Part shown: positions 8,000 to 14,804 of the stretch, in pieces
How positions within the stretch are numbered: the first letter of the stretch is position 1
Layout: each line of letters begins with the position of its first letter
NCBI GenBank assembly: GCA_038317685.1
Contig: JBBQBQ010000055.1
Coordinates: 1-16,461, forward strand
Source of the DNA: JBBQBQ01 sp038317685
GTDB lineage: Bacteria; Desulfobacterota; Desulfuromonadia; Desulfuromonadales; DDH964
DNA: 16,461 bases
Direction: 5' to 3'
Position numbers and translations under genes: made by a program
The notes under the pieces: model-generated
What the model was told of the DNA's origin: nothing
The model's database searches: none
Seen by the model: only the letters and a program-made list of their open reading frames with translations

Positions 8000-10039
8000 T
8001 CAGAGGGGGAGACCTTGCCTCTGAGCGAGGTCAAGAAACGCAGCAGCCACAATGGGATCGAACTGGGCTCCCGCCTGGTCACGGATTTCCGAGATGGCTG
8101 TCTCATGACTCAATGCCCCGCGGTATGGACGGTCGGAAGTCATGGCATCGTAGGTGTCGGCAACTGCCAGAATGCGGGCCTCCATGAGGATTTCTGATCC
8201 GGGCAGGCCGCGGGGATATCCCTGCCCGTCGAAACGCTCGTGGTGTTGTTCTATGATTTCCCGAACCCCCACTAAAAACTGAATCGGTTCGAGAATGCGC
8301 ACTCCAATCGAGGGATGCTGGTGTAATACATCAATGTCGGAATCGGAGAGTTTCCCTTCCTTGTGTAACAGGTCGATGCCGATGCCGATCTTGCCGATGT
8401 CGTGGAGGATGGCCGCCTGTTCCAGTCGGCGGATTGAGGCAGGGGCACCGCCGAGATGACGGGCCAGAGCCAGGCTGTAGCGGGTGACCCTTTCCGAGTG
8501 GCCTCGAGTATAGGCATCGCTTGCTTCAATAGCGGATACCAGGGCTTGAACGGTGTTCAGGTAATTTTGCTGTTGTTCTTCATAGAGCCGCGCATTGTTG
8601 ATGGCGACGCTCGCCTGAGCGGCGATGGTGGAGAGAAGATCCAGATCGTCAGTGGTGAAGGCGGTCTCGTCATGTTTGTTGGCAATGGTAATGGTGCCGA
8701 TGATTTCGTCCTTGATGACCAGTGGTGCGCAGATGATCGATTCGCGGGTGAAGCCGAGCATGCTGGCTCGATTGAATTCTGGTGCCTCTTTGACATTTTG
8801 GATCAACAGGGGCTGGCGGTTGGAAATGACCCAGTGGGAAACCCCGCCGGACTTCAGGGGGAGGCGCAGTTCCGGGTCAAGGTGTTCCGAAAGACCGGCT
8901 GCACTGACCACTCGTAACAACCAGCTTTCCTCGTCGAGCAGAAGAATGTAGCCGATGCGGGCCCGAAGGGTTTCCAGGGTTTTGTGGACCAGAAGATCGA
9001 AAAGGCGGTCGAGATCCATGGTGGAGTTGATGCCGAGCCCCATCTTGTAGAGGGCTGAAAGTCGGGCGACGGCATTCTCCAGAGTGGTGTTTTTGTCTTC
9101 CAGTTCGCTGGCGAGATCGGCAACCTTATAGTTGGATTCTTCAATCTCCTCGATGCGTTCCTCGAGGGTGATGTTGAGGTATTCAATCTCTTTGAGGCGT
9201 TCTTCAAGAGTGAGGTTCATGTTGCGGATGTCATCGTGATGGGCCAACTTTTCCTGGGTGACGGCGATCTCCCGCTCATGGACCACCGTCGTTTCGATCA
9301 GGCTGCGCAAATGGTTCACCATTAAATTGAATTTGCTGGAAAGCAGTGCCATTTCAGCGGAGCTTCTGATGTCGGTATGGGCCTCGTCAAAATGCCCGCT
9401 TTCGACCAGGGTCATGGCCCCCGCCAGTCTTCGGATGGGGCGATCTACGTAAATCAGAATGAAGGCGGAAATGGTAAAGACCAGCAGGACCAGCATCCCG
9501 GCCGAGGAGACCAGGGTCGCTTCCCTGCCCTTGATTTGTAAATTGTCGAGAGCCCGAAGCGAAAGATGGACATTGAGGATGCCGAGGACCTTCTGATTTT
9601 CTTCATGGCAACGGAAACAGAGAGGGGCATTGTAGATGGGAGCGATGGTGCTGTGGAATTCCTGCCCTTGGCTTTGGTCGGTGAACGAGAATTTGCGGGA
9701 GCGGTAGGCCAGCAGATCGGCCGAAGAGATCAGGTCGCCAATCTCCTCTGGATTTCCGGAGATCAGGATGCGTCCCGATTCATTGAAAATCCGGACGGCC
9801 TCGATGGCTGGTTCACGTTTGATCTTTTCAAGGATATGGCCGACCTCGGCGTTTTGGCCATTGGCCATATGGGTGGTGATACTATTGCGGATGGTCTCGC
9901 CGAGCACGCGGTTGTTCTGCTCGGCGAAGCGGCTCAGCATCGCCTTTTGAGTCCCCAAATTGTGCCAGGCGGTCAACCCCACGGCAATGACCATGATGGT
10001 GGTCGTCAGACCTAGAATTTTGATCTTGAGAGAGTTCAT
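8000..10039 (-). CDS. HD-GYP c-di-GMP phosphodiesterase with CXXCH periplasmic sensor, HAMP-like linker and GAF domain
   Basis: A 679-residue membrane protein expected to hydrolyse c-di-GMP. In order: membrane helix (5-24), periplasmic sensor (about 26-175) containing CFRCH (141-145), second helix (177-197), HAMP-like segment (198-250), charged coiled coil with a 14-residue repeat (250-330), GAF domain (about 330-485) and HD-GYP domain (about 495-675). Catalytic features are DAYTRGHSERV (508-518), HDIGK (546-550), HQHP (573-576), HHERFDGQGYP (599-609), which is the GYP motif proper, and ADTYDAMTSDRPYR (627-640). All expected metal ligands appear present. CXXCH is the attachment motif of c-type haem, and the periplasmic location fits haem loading. 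The ATG at 10039 was chosen because the membrane helix follows directly; a GTG at 10087 would add 16 residues. The cyclase gene follows 10 nt downstream. Confidence 0.92.
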   Translation of the reverse strand: MNSLKIKILGLTTTIMVIAVGLTAWHNLGTQKAMLSRFAEQNNRVLGETIRNSITTHMANGQNAEVGHILEKIKREPAIEAVRIFNESGRILISGNPEEIGDLISSADLLAYRSRKFSFTDQSQGQEFHSTIAPIYNAPLCFRCHEENQKVLGILNVHLSLRALDNLQIKGREATLVSSAGMLVLLVFTISAFILIYVDRPIRRLAGAMTLVESGHFDEAHTDIRSSAEMALLSSKFNLMVNHLRSLIETTVVHEREIAVTQEKLAHHDDIRNMNLTLEERLKEIEYLNITLEERIEEIEESNYKVADLASELEDKNTTLENAVARLSALYKMGLGINSTMDLDRLFDLLVHKTLETLRARIGYILLLDEESWLLRVVSAAGLSEHLDPELRLPLKSGGVSHWVISNRQPLLIQNVKEAPEFNRASMLGFTRESIICAPLVIKDEIIGTITIANKHDETAFTTDDLDLLSTIAAQASVAINNARLYEEQQQNYLNTVQALVSAIEASDAYTRGHSERVTRYSLALARHLGGAPASIRRLEQAAILHDIGKIGIGIDLLHKEGKLSDSDIDVLHQHPSIGVRILEPIQFLVGVREIIEQHHERFDGQGYPRGLPGSEILMEARILAVADTYDAMTSDRPYRGALSHETAISEIRDQAGAQFDPIVAAAFLDLAQRQGLPL
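9134..9217 (-). repeat. Tandem 14-residue repeat in the HD-GYP coiled coil
   Basis: Residues 275-288 (NLTLEERLKEIEYL) and 289-302 (NITLEERIEEIEES) are a tandem duplication, 84 nt in total. Fourteen residues is two heptads, so a copy could be gained or lost without changing coiled-coil phase. It lies between the HAMP-like segment and the GAF domain, where it may pass signals from the membrane to the output domain. Confidence 0.75.
9605..9619 (-). other. CXXCH c-type haem attachment motif in HD-GYP sensor
   Basis: The minus-strand codons read Cys-Phe-Arg-Cys-His (residues 141-145) in the periplasmic loop between the two membrane helices. NAPL precedes and EENQKVLGILNVHLS follows, a context I associate with haem-containing sensor domains in deltaproteobacterial kinases and chemoreceptors. 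Haem binding is inferred from the motif. Confidence 0.7.
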
Positions 10040-10148
10040 TCGCAGTTCCGGGGCAACGGCGCTGATCCGAGAGGGGAGCGTCGACACCGCAAAATAACCA
10101 CCCCAAAGGTCGGAGTGCCTTGAAAAGACGTGATGATGGCGAATGTTG

Positions 10149-10178
10149 AATCTACAGACTAAGCCTCGGAAAGTACAA
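10149..10178 (-). promoter_or_regulatory. Candidate promoter for the HD-GYP/GGDEF operon
   Basis: On the minus strand TTGTAC (10178-10173) is followed after 18 nt by TAGATT (10154-10149). Both boxes are imperfect. It is the best match I found upstream of the operon and would give a leader of about 100 nt. I saw no sigma-54 or flagellar-type promoter. Confidence 0.3.
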
Positions 10179-10239
10179 TTAAACTTCTTTAAGGATCAGG
10201 GATTCGCTGGCGGCAAAGGCGACCGGACAAAGACCCCGC

Positions 10240-10268
10240 TTGACAGCGTAAGGGGGAGCCCTTATGAT
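10240..10268 (+). promoter_or_regulatory. Strong sigma-70 promoter upstream of queA
   Basis: TTGACA at 10240-10245 is separated by 17 nt from TATGAT at 10263-10268: a perfect -35 box, a -10 box with one mismatch and ideal spacing. Transcription should start near 10275, about 290 nt before the queA start codon. It probably drives the queA-tgt-yajC-secDF operon, or a small RNA ahead of it. The -35 box lies in a small inverted repeat (CGCTTGACAGCG). Confidence 0.78.
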
Positions 10269-10463
10269 ACCGGCCTTCCCGGCCCAATTCCATTAACTTT
10301 TGCAATTAGTCTGCCAAGGTGGAAGTTGGACCGGCCGGAGAAAGCTGTAGCTTTCACTTTACAGAACGGTGGTTTTTTTGTTGTTTCAGGATCCGGTGGA
10401 GTTGCCCGGAAAACCTTTTCGTCGTTGTTTCAACTTCATGGCCCAACGGGTTTGGGATGACCT

Positions 10464-10487
10464 CCGCCCTCCTTCGAAGGAGGGCGG
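10464..10487 (+). promoter_or_regulatory. Palindromic hairpin in the queA leader
   Basis: CCGCCCTCC and GGAGGGCGG flank TTCGAA, giving a perfect 24-bp palindrome and a stem of about 10 bp. No U tract follows, so it is not a typical terminator. It lies about 80 nt before the queA start. Its 3' arm contains GGAGG, but no start codon follows at a usable distance. Confidence 0.5.
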
Positions 10488-10550
10488 TAGCCCGGCGAAA
10501 GACGTTGACTTTGCACCGTCATTATGGTTTCTTTAGACGCTGAATTTCAG

Positions 10551-10559
10551 GGGGGGAGG
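10551..10559 (+). promoter_or_regulatory. Ribosome binding site deciding the queA start
   Basis: GGGGGGAGG at 10551-10559 lies 6 nt before GTG 10566. This supports the GTG start over the upstream in-frame ATG 10524, which has no such site. Confidence 0.75.
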
Positions 10560-10565
10560 ACGGTC

Positions 10566-11600
10566 GTGCCGCGCCTCGAAGATTTCACATTTGATCTTCC
10601 CGAGGAGTTGATCGCCCAGGAACCGGCGCCCTCTCGGGATGGGGCGCGCCTGATGGTCCTTGATCGCGGCCGATGCACTATCGCGGTACAGGAATTTTCC
10701 GGCATTGTCCAACAGTTCCGTCGTGGTGATCTGCTGGTCGTCAACGATACCCGGGTGATCCCGGCTCGACTGGAAGCGACCAAGGAGAGCGGCGGGCGGA
10801 TCGAGATTCTGCTGGCGCGTCGGCAACCTGGCAGCGATGAAATCTGGAGTTGCCTGACCAAGTCCTCCAAGCCGCCCCGGGTCGGTAGTCGTCTGTTTTT
10901 TGCCCGCGGCGGGACGGCGACGGTTCTTCCCGGGGGGGAGCCTCCCCAGCGGGTGGTCCGTTTCGAGGTTGGCGGGGAGTTCCTCCCCTGGCTTGAAGAA
11001 ACTGGTGAACTGCCGCTGCCTCCCTATATCCGGAGGGTGCCGACCAGTGCCGATCGGACTCGCTATCAGACGGTCTTTGCCCGTACCGACGGCGCCGTGG
11101 CCGCGCCAACCGCAGCCTTGCACTTCAGTGACGGCATTCTTGGACAATTGCGGGAAGCGGGAGTGGAAATCTGCTCCCTGACCCTGCATGTTGGGATTGG
11201 GACCTTTCTGCCGGTACGGGTAGACGATTTGCGCGACCACCGGATGCACAGTGAAGTCTTCGCCATAGGGGTGGAAACCGCGGCGGCGGTCAACCGAGCC
11301 AAACGTGAAGGGCGGAGAGTCATCGCGGTCGGAACTACGACCACCCGGACTCTGGAGGCGGCGACCGACGCCAACGGTCAGGTGTGGTCTGGCGATGGCG
11401 AGACCGATCTCTTCATCCGCCCTGGTTTCCCCTTTCGAGTCGTCGATGCACTGGTGACCAATTTTCATCTCCCACGCTCCACCCTGCTGGTTTTGGTGGC
11501 CGCCTTTGCCGGTCGTGAATTGGTGCTGGAAGCCTATCGCCAGGCGGTGCGGGAACGGTTCAGATTCTTCAGTTATGGTGACTGCATGTTGATTTTATGA
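10566..11600 (+). CDS. queA: S-adenosylmethionine:tRNA ribosyltransferase-isomerase QueA
   Basis: A 344-residue protein, normal length for QueA, which moves the ribosyl group of SAM onto preQ1 in tRNA to form epoxyqueuosine. The N terminus MPRLEDFTFDLPEELIAQEP matches the family. VVNDTRVIPARL (58-69), GELPLPPYIRR (147-157), RYQTVFARTDGAVAAPTAALHF (166-187), LHVGIGTFLPVR (207-218), MHSE (227-230), AVGTTTTRTLE (254-264) and LFIRPGFPF...TNFHLPRSTLL (282-307) follow. One small oddity is APTAALHF, where APTAGLHF is usual. GTG 10566 follows an excellent ribosome binding site. First gene of the operon; tgt, the preceding step in the pathway, follows after 22 nt. Confidence 0.96.
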   Translation: MPRLEDFTFDLPEELIAQEPAPSRDGARLMVLDRGRCTIAVQEFSGIVQQFRRGDLLVVNDTRVIPARLEATKESGGRIEILLARRQPGSDEIWSCLTKSSKPPRVGSRLFFARGGTATVLPGGEPPQRVVRFEVGGEFLPWLEETGELPLPPYIRRVPTSADRTRYQTVFARTDGAVAAPTAALHFSDGILGQLREAGVEICSLTLHVGIGTFLPVRVDDLRDHRMHSEVFAIGVETAAAVNRAKREGRRVIAVGTTTTRTLEAATDANGQVWSGDGETDLFIRPGFPFRVVDALVTNFHLPRSTLLVLVAAFAGRELVLEAYRQAVRERFRFFSYGDCMLIL

Positions 11601-11622
11601 TGCGGCGCCACCGGATGCGGTA

Positions 11623-12759
11623 TTGACGACGTTCAACTTTGTTCTTTTAAATCAGGATGGCGCGACAGCAGCGCGTCGGGGTCGGATCCTGACCCCGCGG
11701 GGATCTGTGGAAACTCCTGTTTTCATGCCGGTCGGAACCCAGGCGACGGTGAAGGGAGTCCTCCCTGAGACCCTCATAAACCTCGGCGCCGAATTGATTC
11801 TCGCCAACACCTACCATCTCTACCTGCGTCCCGGGCATGAGAGGGTGGAACGGCTCGGTGGGTTGCACCGCTTCATGAATTGGGAGCGGCCGATCCTGAC
11901 CGACAGCGGTGGGTTTCAAGTTTTCAGCCTCGGCGCCCTTCGTAAAATCAGCGAAGAGGGGGTTCAGTTTCAATCCCACCTCGACGGCTCCAGTCAGATG
12001 CTGACCCCCGAATCGTCGGTTGCCGTTCAGGAAGCACTCGGTGCGGACATCATCATGGCTTTCGATGAATGTATCCCGTACCCGGCGACCAGGGAATATG
12101 TCGCCGCTTCGACTGCTCGCTCCAGTCGCTGGGCCGGGCGCTGCAAGAAGGCGCGTCGAGCCGGCGACGGAGCGGCCTTGTTCGGTATCGTTCAAGGCGG
12201 GATGTTCCCCGACCTGCGAGCGCAAAGCGCGGCCGAACTCATGGAAATCGGCTTTGACGGCTATGCTCTCGGAGGTCTTTCCGTCGGTGAGGATAGCGCT
12301 CTGATGTATGACATGATGGAGCGAACCCTGCCGCTGCTGCCACGGGAGCGGCCCCGTTATGTCATGGGGGTCGGTACCCCGGAGAATTTGATTGAAGGGA
12401 TTGCCCGCGGTAGTGACATGTTCGATTGTGTGATGCCGACTCGTAACGCCCGTAATGGTCTCCTTTTCACCCGCTTCGGTCGGGTCAGCATCAAGCAGGC
12501 GCGGTATGCCGACGATCCCGAACCGATCGACCCGGAGTGCAGCTGTTATGTTTGCCGGAACTACAGCCGTGCCTATTTGCGCCATCTTTTTCAGTGCAAC
12601 GAAATCCTGGCCTCGGTTCTCAATACCCAGCATAACCTGCACTATTACCTGCACCTGATGGAAGGCGCCCGGACCGCCATTGCCTCAGGGCGCTTTGTCG
12701 AATACCGGCAGGAATTTTACGCCCAACGCGCGGGTGCTGATCCATCCGGCGCCAACTGA
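11623..12759 (+). CDS. tgt: Queuine tRNA-ribosyltransferase (bacterial tRNA-guanine transglycosylase)
   Basis: A 378-residue enzyme that exchanges guanine-34 for preQ1 in tRNAs for Asp, Asn, His and Tyr. TPVFMPVGTQATVKGVLP (31-48), NTYHLYLRPG (62-71), LTDSGGFQVFSL (92-103, Asp94), MAFDEC (145-150, Asp148), GIVQGGMFPDLR and GYALGGLSVGE are all typical. GVGTPENLIEGIARGSDMFDCVMPTRNARNG (249-279) holds the nucleophile Asp268. Zinc ligands are Cys306, Cys308, Cys311 and His337. The only plausible start is TTG 11623, since no in-frame ATG or GTG lies near; the ribosome binding site (GGATGCGG) is weak. Translation may be helped by coupling to queA, 22 nt upstream. Confidence 0.97.
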   Translation: MTTFNFVLLNQDGATAARRGRILTPRGSVETPVFMPVGTQATVKGVLPETLINLGAELILANTYHLYLRPGHERVERLGGLHRFMNWERPILTDSGGFQVFSLGALRKISEEGVQFQSHLDGSSQMLTPESSVAVQEALGADIIMAFDECIPYPATREYVAASTARSSRWAGRCKKARRAGDGAALFGIVQGGMFPDLRAQSAAELMEIGFDGYALGGLSVGEDSALMYDMMERTLPLLPRERPRYVMGVGTPENLIEGIARGSDMFDCVMPTRNARNGLLFTRFGRVSIKQARYADDPEPIDPECSCYVCRNYSRAYLRHLFQCNEILASVLNTQHNLHYYLHLMEGARTAIASGRFVEYRQEFYAQRAGADPSGAN

Positions 12760-12767
12760 CGACCAAC

Positions 12768-12774
12768 AAGGAGG
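12768..12774 (+). promoter_or_regulatory. Ribosome binding site deciding the yajC start
   Basis: AAGGAGG at 12768-12774 is only 2 nt from ATG 12777 but 8 nt from the in-frame ATG 12783. The second is therefore the likelier start. Confidence 0.75.
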
Positions 12775-12782
12775 ATATGACT

Positions 12783-13115
12783 ATGAACCTGTTCGGAGCG
12801 AGTGAAGCTTTTGCCATGGCCGGCAGCGCCGGCGGTCAACAAGGTGGAGCCCCGGCTTATCAAGGCGTGTTGATGCTGGTCATCATGTTCGCCATCTTTT
12901 ATTTTTTGCTGATCCGGCCCCAGCAGAAACGAGCCAAACAGCACAAGGAACTTATCGATGCCCTCGCCGCCGGAGACATGGTGGTCACCGCCGGAGGAGT
13001 TCACGGAAAGCTGACCGCGGTTCAGGAATCAATCGTGACCCTGGAGATCGCGACCGGCGTGAAAATCAAGATCAACCGCAGTTCGATCGTCGGCAAGAGT
13101 CGGGAACTTCAGTAG
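12783..13115 (+). CDS. yajC: Preprotein translocase subunit YajC
   Basis: A 110-residue small membrane protein, the usual size of YajC, which associates with SecD and SecF at the SecYEG translocase. One membrane helix (about 27-45, GVLMLVIMFAIFYFLLIRP) is followed by the family signature LIRPQQKRAKQHKELIDALAAGDMVVTAGG (43-72) and a small cytoplasmic beta domain ending NRSSIVG. A Gly/Gln-rich segment (15-25) precedes the helix. The start at 12783 was chosen from ribosome binding site spacing; ATG 12777 would add two residues. The tgt stop lies 23 nt upstream. secD follows 76 nt later with no clear terminator between. Confidence 0.95.
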   Translation: MNLFGASEAFAMAGSAGGQQGGAPAYQGVLMLVIMFAIFYFLLIRPQQKRAKQHKELIDALAAGDMVVTAGGVHGKLTAVQESIVTLEIATGVKIKINRSSIVGKSRELQ

Positions 13116-13191
13116 CCCGGCCGGCCAACCGGTCCTGGCGAAAACCTGCCATGGATCCGTGCCACAAATCCGAAAGGAGAAACAGGCTGTC

Positions 13192-14790
13192 ATGACCAAG
13201 AGTTTGAAATTGCGGGTGTTGCTGATCCTGCTCTGTATCGTTGTCGCCGTGGTCTCCCTGGCGCCGACCTTTCTGCGGGAGGATCTCCCCGACTGGTGGG
13301 TCAAGACCTTCGCCCCGATTCACCTGGGGCTTGACTTGCAGGGAGGGATGCACCTGGTCCTGGGGGTCGAGGTGGACAAGGCGGTGACGAGTCGGGTTGA
13401 CAGTATGGTCGATCAGGTCGAAACGCTGCTGCGGAGCAAAGACATTGTCTTCAAGCGGGTTGAGCGGGCCGGAGATTCCGGCCTGGGAATTCTGGTTTAC
13501 GATCAGGAAGCTGCGAACCAGGTCGATGGCCTGATGAAGGACAGCTTTCCGACCCTGGAGGGGCAGACCGTCTCCGACGGCGCCGGCTTCATCCAGAAAA
13601 ACTATCGGCTCAGTGACCGGGAGATCGCGTCGATCAAGGATTCGGCCGTCCGCCAGGCACTGGAGACGATGCGCAACCGTGTCGACCAGTTCGGGGTCAG
13701 TGAACCGACCCTGCAGCGCCAGGGGGAAGACCGGATTCTGATCCAGCTCCCGGGCATCAAGGACCCTGACCGCGCCATCGCACTGCTTGGCAAAACGGCC
13801 CGGCTTGAATTCAAGATGGTCGATGAAGACGTCAATCCCCAGGACGCCGTCAAGGGGCAGGTCCCCGCCGGGACCCAACTTCTTTATGAGAAACACATCG
13901 ACAAGAAGACCGGCACCACCAGCGAGACGCCGATTGTCGTTTTCGATAAAACGGTGATGACCGGTGACCTCCTTTCTGATGCGCAGGTACGGATCGACAC
14001 CCGTTTCAACGAACCGTATGTGGCGATCGAATTCAACAGCGTCGGTGCCAAACGCTTCGATCAGGTGACGGCCGCCAACGTCGGCAAACGCATGGCCATC
14101 GTCCTCGACGATACCGTTTATTCGGCTCCGGTGATTCGCGAGCGGATCTCCGGAGGGAGCGCCCAGATCAGTGGCTCCTTTACCGAGCAGGAGGCCGCCG
14201 ACCTTTCGATCGTGCTTCGCGCCGGGTCCCTGCCGGCTCCGGTGCAGATCCTCGAAAACCGAACCGTTGGTCCTTCCCTCGGTCGCGACTCAATCCACCA
14301 GGGGATCATCGCCGTCCTGATAGCCGGCATCCTGGTGGTCACGGCCATGATGATCTACTACAAACTCTCCGGGGTCGTCGCCAATTTCGCCCTGGGGCTC
14401 AACCTCCTGTTTGTCCTGGCCATCCTGAGTCTCTTCGGCGCCACCCTGACTCTGCCGGGGATCGCAGGCATCGCCTTGACCCTGGGAATGGCGGTCGACG
14501 CCAACGTCCTCATCAACGAGCGTATCCGCGAAGAGCTGCGGCTCGGCAAGACCGCCAGGAACGCCCTTGATGCCGGTTACGCCAAGGCTTTCGTAACCAT
14601 TATCGACTCCAACCTGACCACCCTGCTGGCCGGGGTGATCCTCTTTCAGTTCGGCACCGGCCCCGTCAAAGGGTTTGCCGTCACCCTGTCGGTCGGAATC
14701 CTCACCACCCTTTTTACTGCGGTCTTCGTTACCCGGGTGGTCTTCGACTATTTCCTGGATAAACGTCCGATCAAACGGCTGAGCATCTAG
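13192..14790 (+). CDS. secD: Protein translocase subunit SecD
   Basis: A 532-residue membrane protein that, with SecF, uses the proton gradient to help pull secreted proteins through SecYEG. After an N-terminal helix (7-25) comes the large periplasmic P1 region, opening with HLGLDLQGGMHLVLGV (44-59) and containing MRNRVDQFGVSEPTLQRQGEDRILIQLPG (160-188). VYSAPVIRERISGGSAQISGSF (309-330) and LRAGSLPAPVQILENRTVGPSLG (342-364) follow. Five C-terminal helices (about 371-390, 396-415, 418-440, 468-488, 495-516) contain LGMAVDANVLINERIREE (431-448). ATG 13192 is preceded by AAGGAG with a somewhat long gap of 12 nt; an in-frame GTG at 13159 would add 11 residues. secF begins 14 nt after the stop. 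Confidence 0.97.
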   Translation: MTKSLKLRVLLILLCIVVAVVSLAPTFLREDLPDWWVKTFAPIHLGLDLQGGMHLVLGVEVDKAVTSRVDSMVDQVETLLRSKDIVFKRVERAGDSGLGILVYDQEAANQVDGLMKDSFPTLEGQTVSDGAGFIQKNYRLSDREIASIKDSAVRQALETMRNRVDQFGVSEPTLQRQGEDRILIQLPGIKDPDRAIALLGKTARLEFKMVDEDVNPQDAVKGQVPAGTQLLYEKHIDKKTGTTSETPIVVFDKTVMTGDLLSDAQVRIDTRFNEPYVAIEFNSVGAKRFDQVTAANVGKRMAIVLDDTVYSAPVIRERISGGSAQISGSFTEQEAADLSIVLRAGSLPAPVQILENRTVGPSLGRDSIHQGIIAVLIAGILVVTAMMIYYKLSGVVANFALGLNLLFVLAILSLFGATLTLPGIAGIALTLGMAVDANVLINERIREELRLGKTARNALDAGYAKAFVTIIDSNLTTLLAGVILFQFGTGPVKGFAVTLSVGILTTLFTAVFVTRVVFDYFLDKRPIKRLSI

Positions 14791-14804
14791 CAAAGGAGCG
14801 TCCG

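Larger units (their letters stand above)
10040..10565. other. Intergenic region between divergent HD-GYP and queA genes
   Basis: These 526 bp contain no reading frame I can support. The longest forward frame (10143-10460, TTG start) runs across a strong promoter and has no family resemblance. By eye the region is more AT-rich than its neighbours, especially 10141-10200. It holds a weak minus-strand promoter candidate, a very good plus-strand promoter, a short hairpin (GAAAGCT...AGCTTTC, 10340-10355), a run of seven T residues (10373-10379) and a 24-bp palindrome (10464-10487). Confidence 0.7.

Noticed and set aside
7990..8106. N-terminal extension of the GGDEF protein to 8106
   Set aside because: It overlaps the well-conserved end of the HD-GYP gene by about 100 nt, and the added 39 residues precede a good membrane-anchor start at 7989.
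10143..10460. Forward reading frame of 105 codons upstream of queA
   Set aside because: It begins with TTG without a ribosome binding site, runs across the strong promoter at 10240-10268, and its translation shows no family feature.
10275..10565. preQ1 riboswitch in the queA leader
   Set aside because: The short preQ1-I pattern (stem, AGC-type loop, A-rich tail next to the ribosome binding site) could not be found. The nearest likeness is an AGCT hairpin at 10340-10355 without the required tail.
5818..10565. c-di-GMP (GEMM) riboswitch near the signalling genes
   Set aside because: I looked for the conserved ACGCAAAGCC and GGTAGC-type elements on both strands around 10040-10565 and did not see them.
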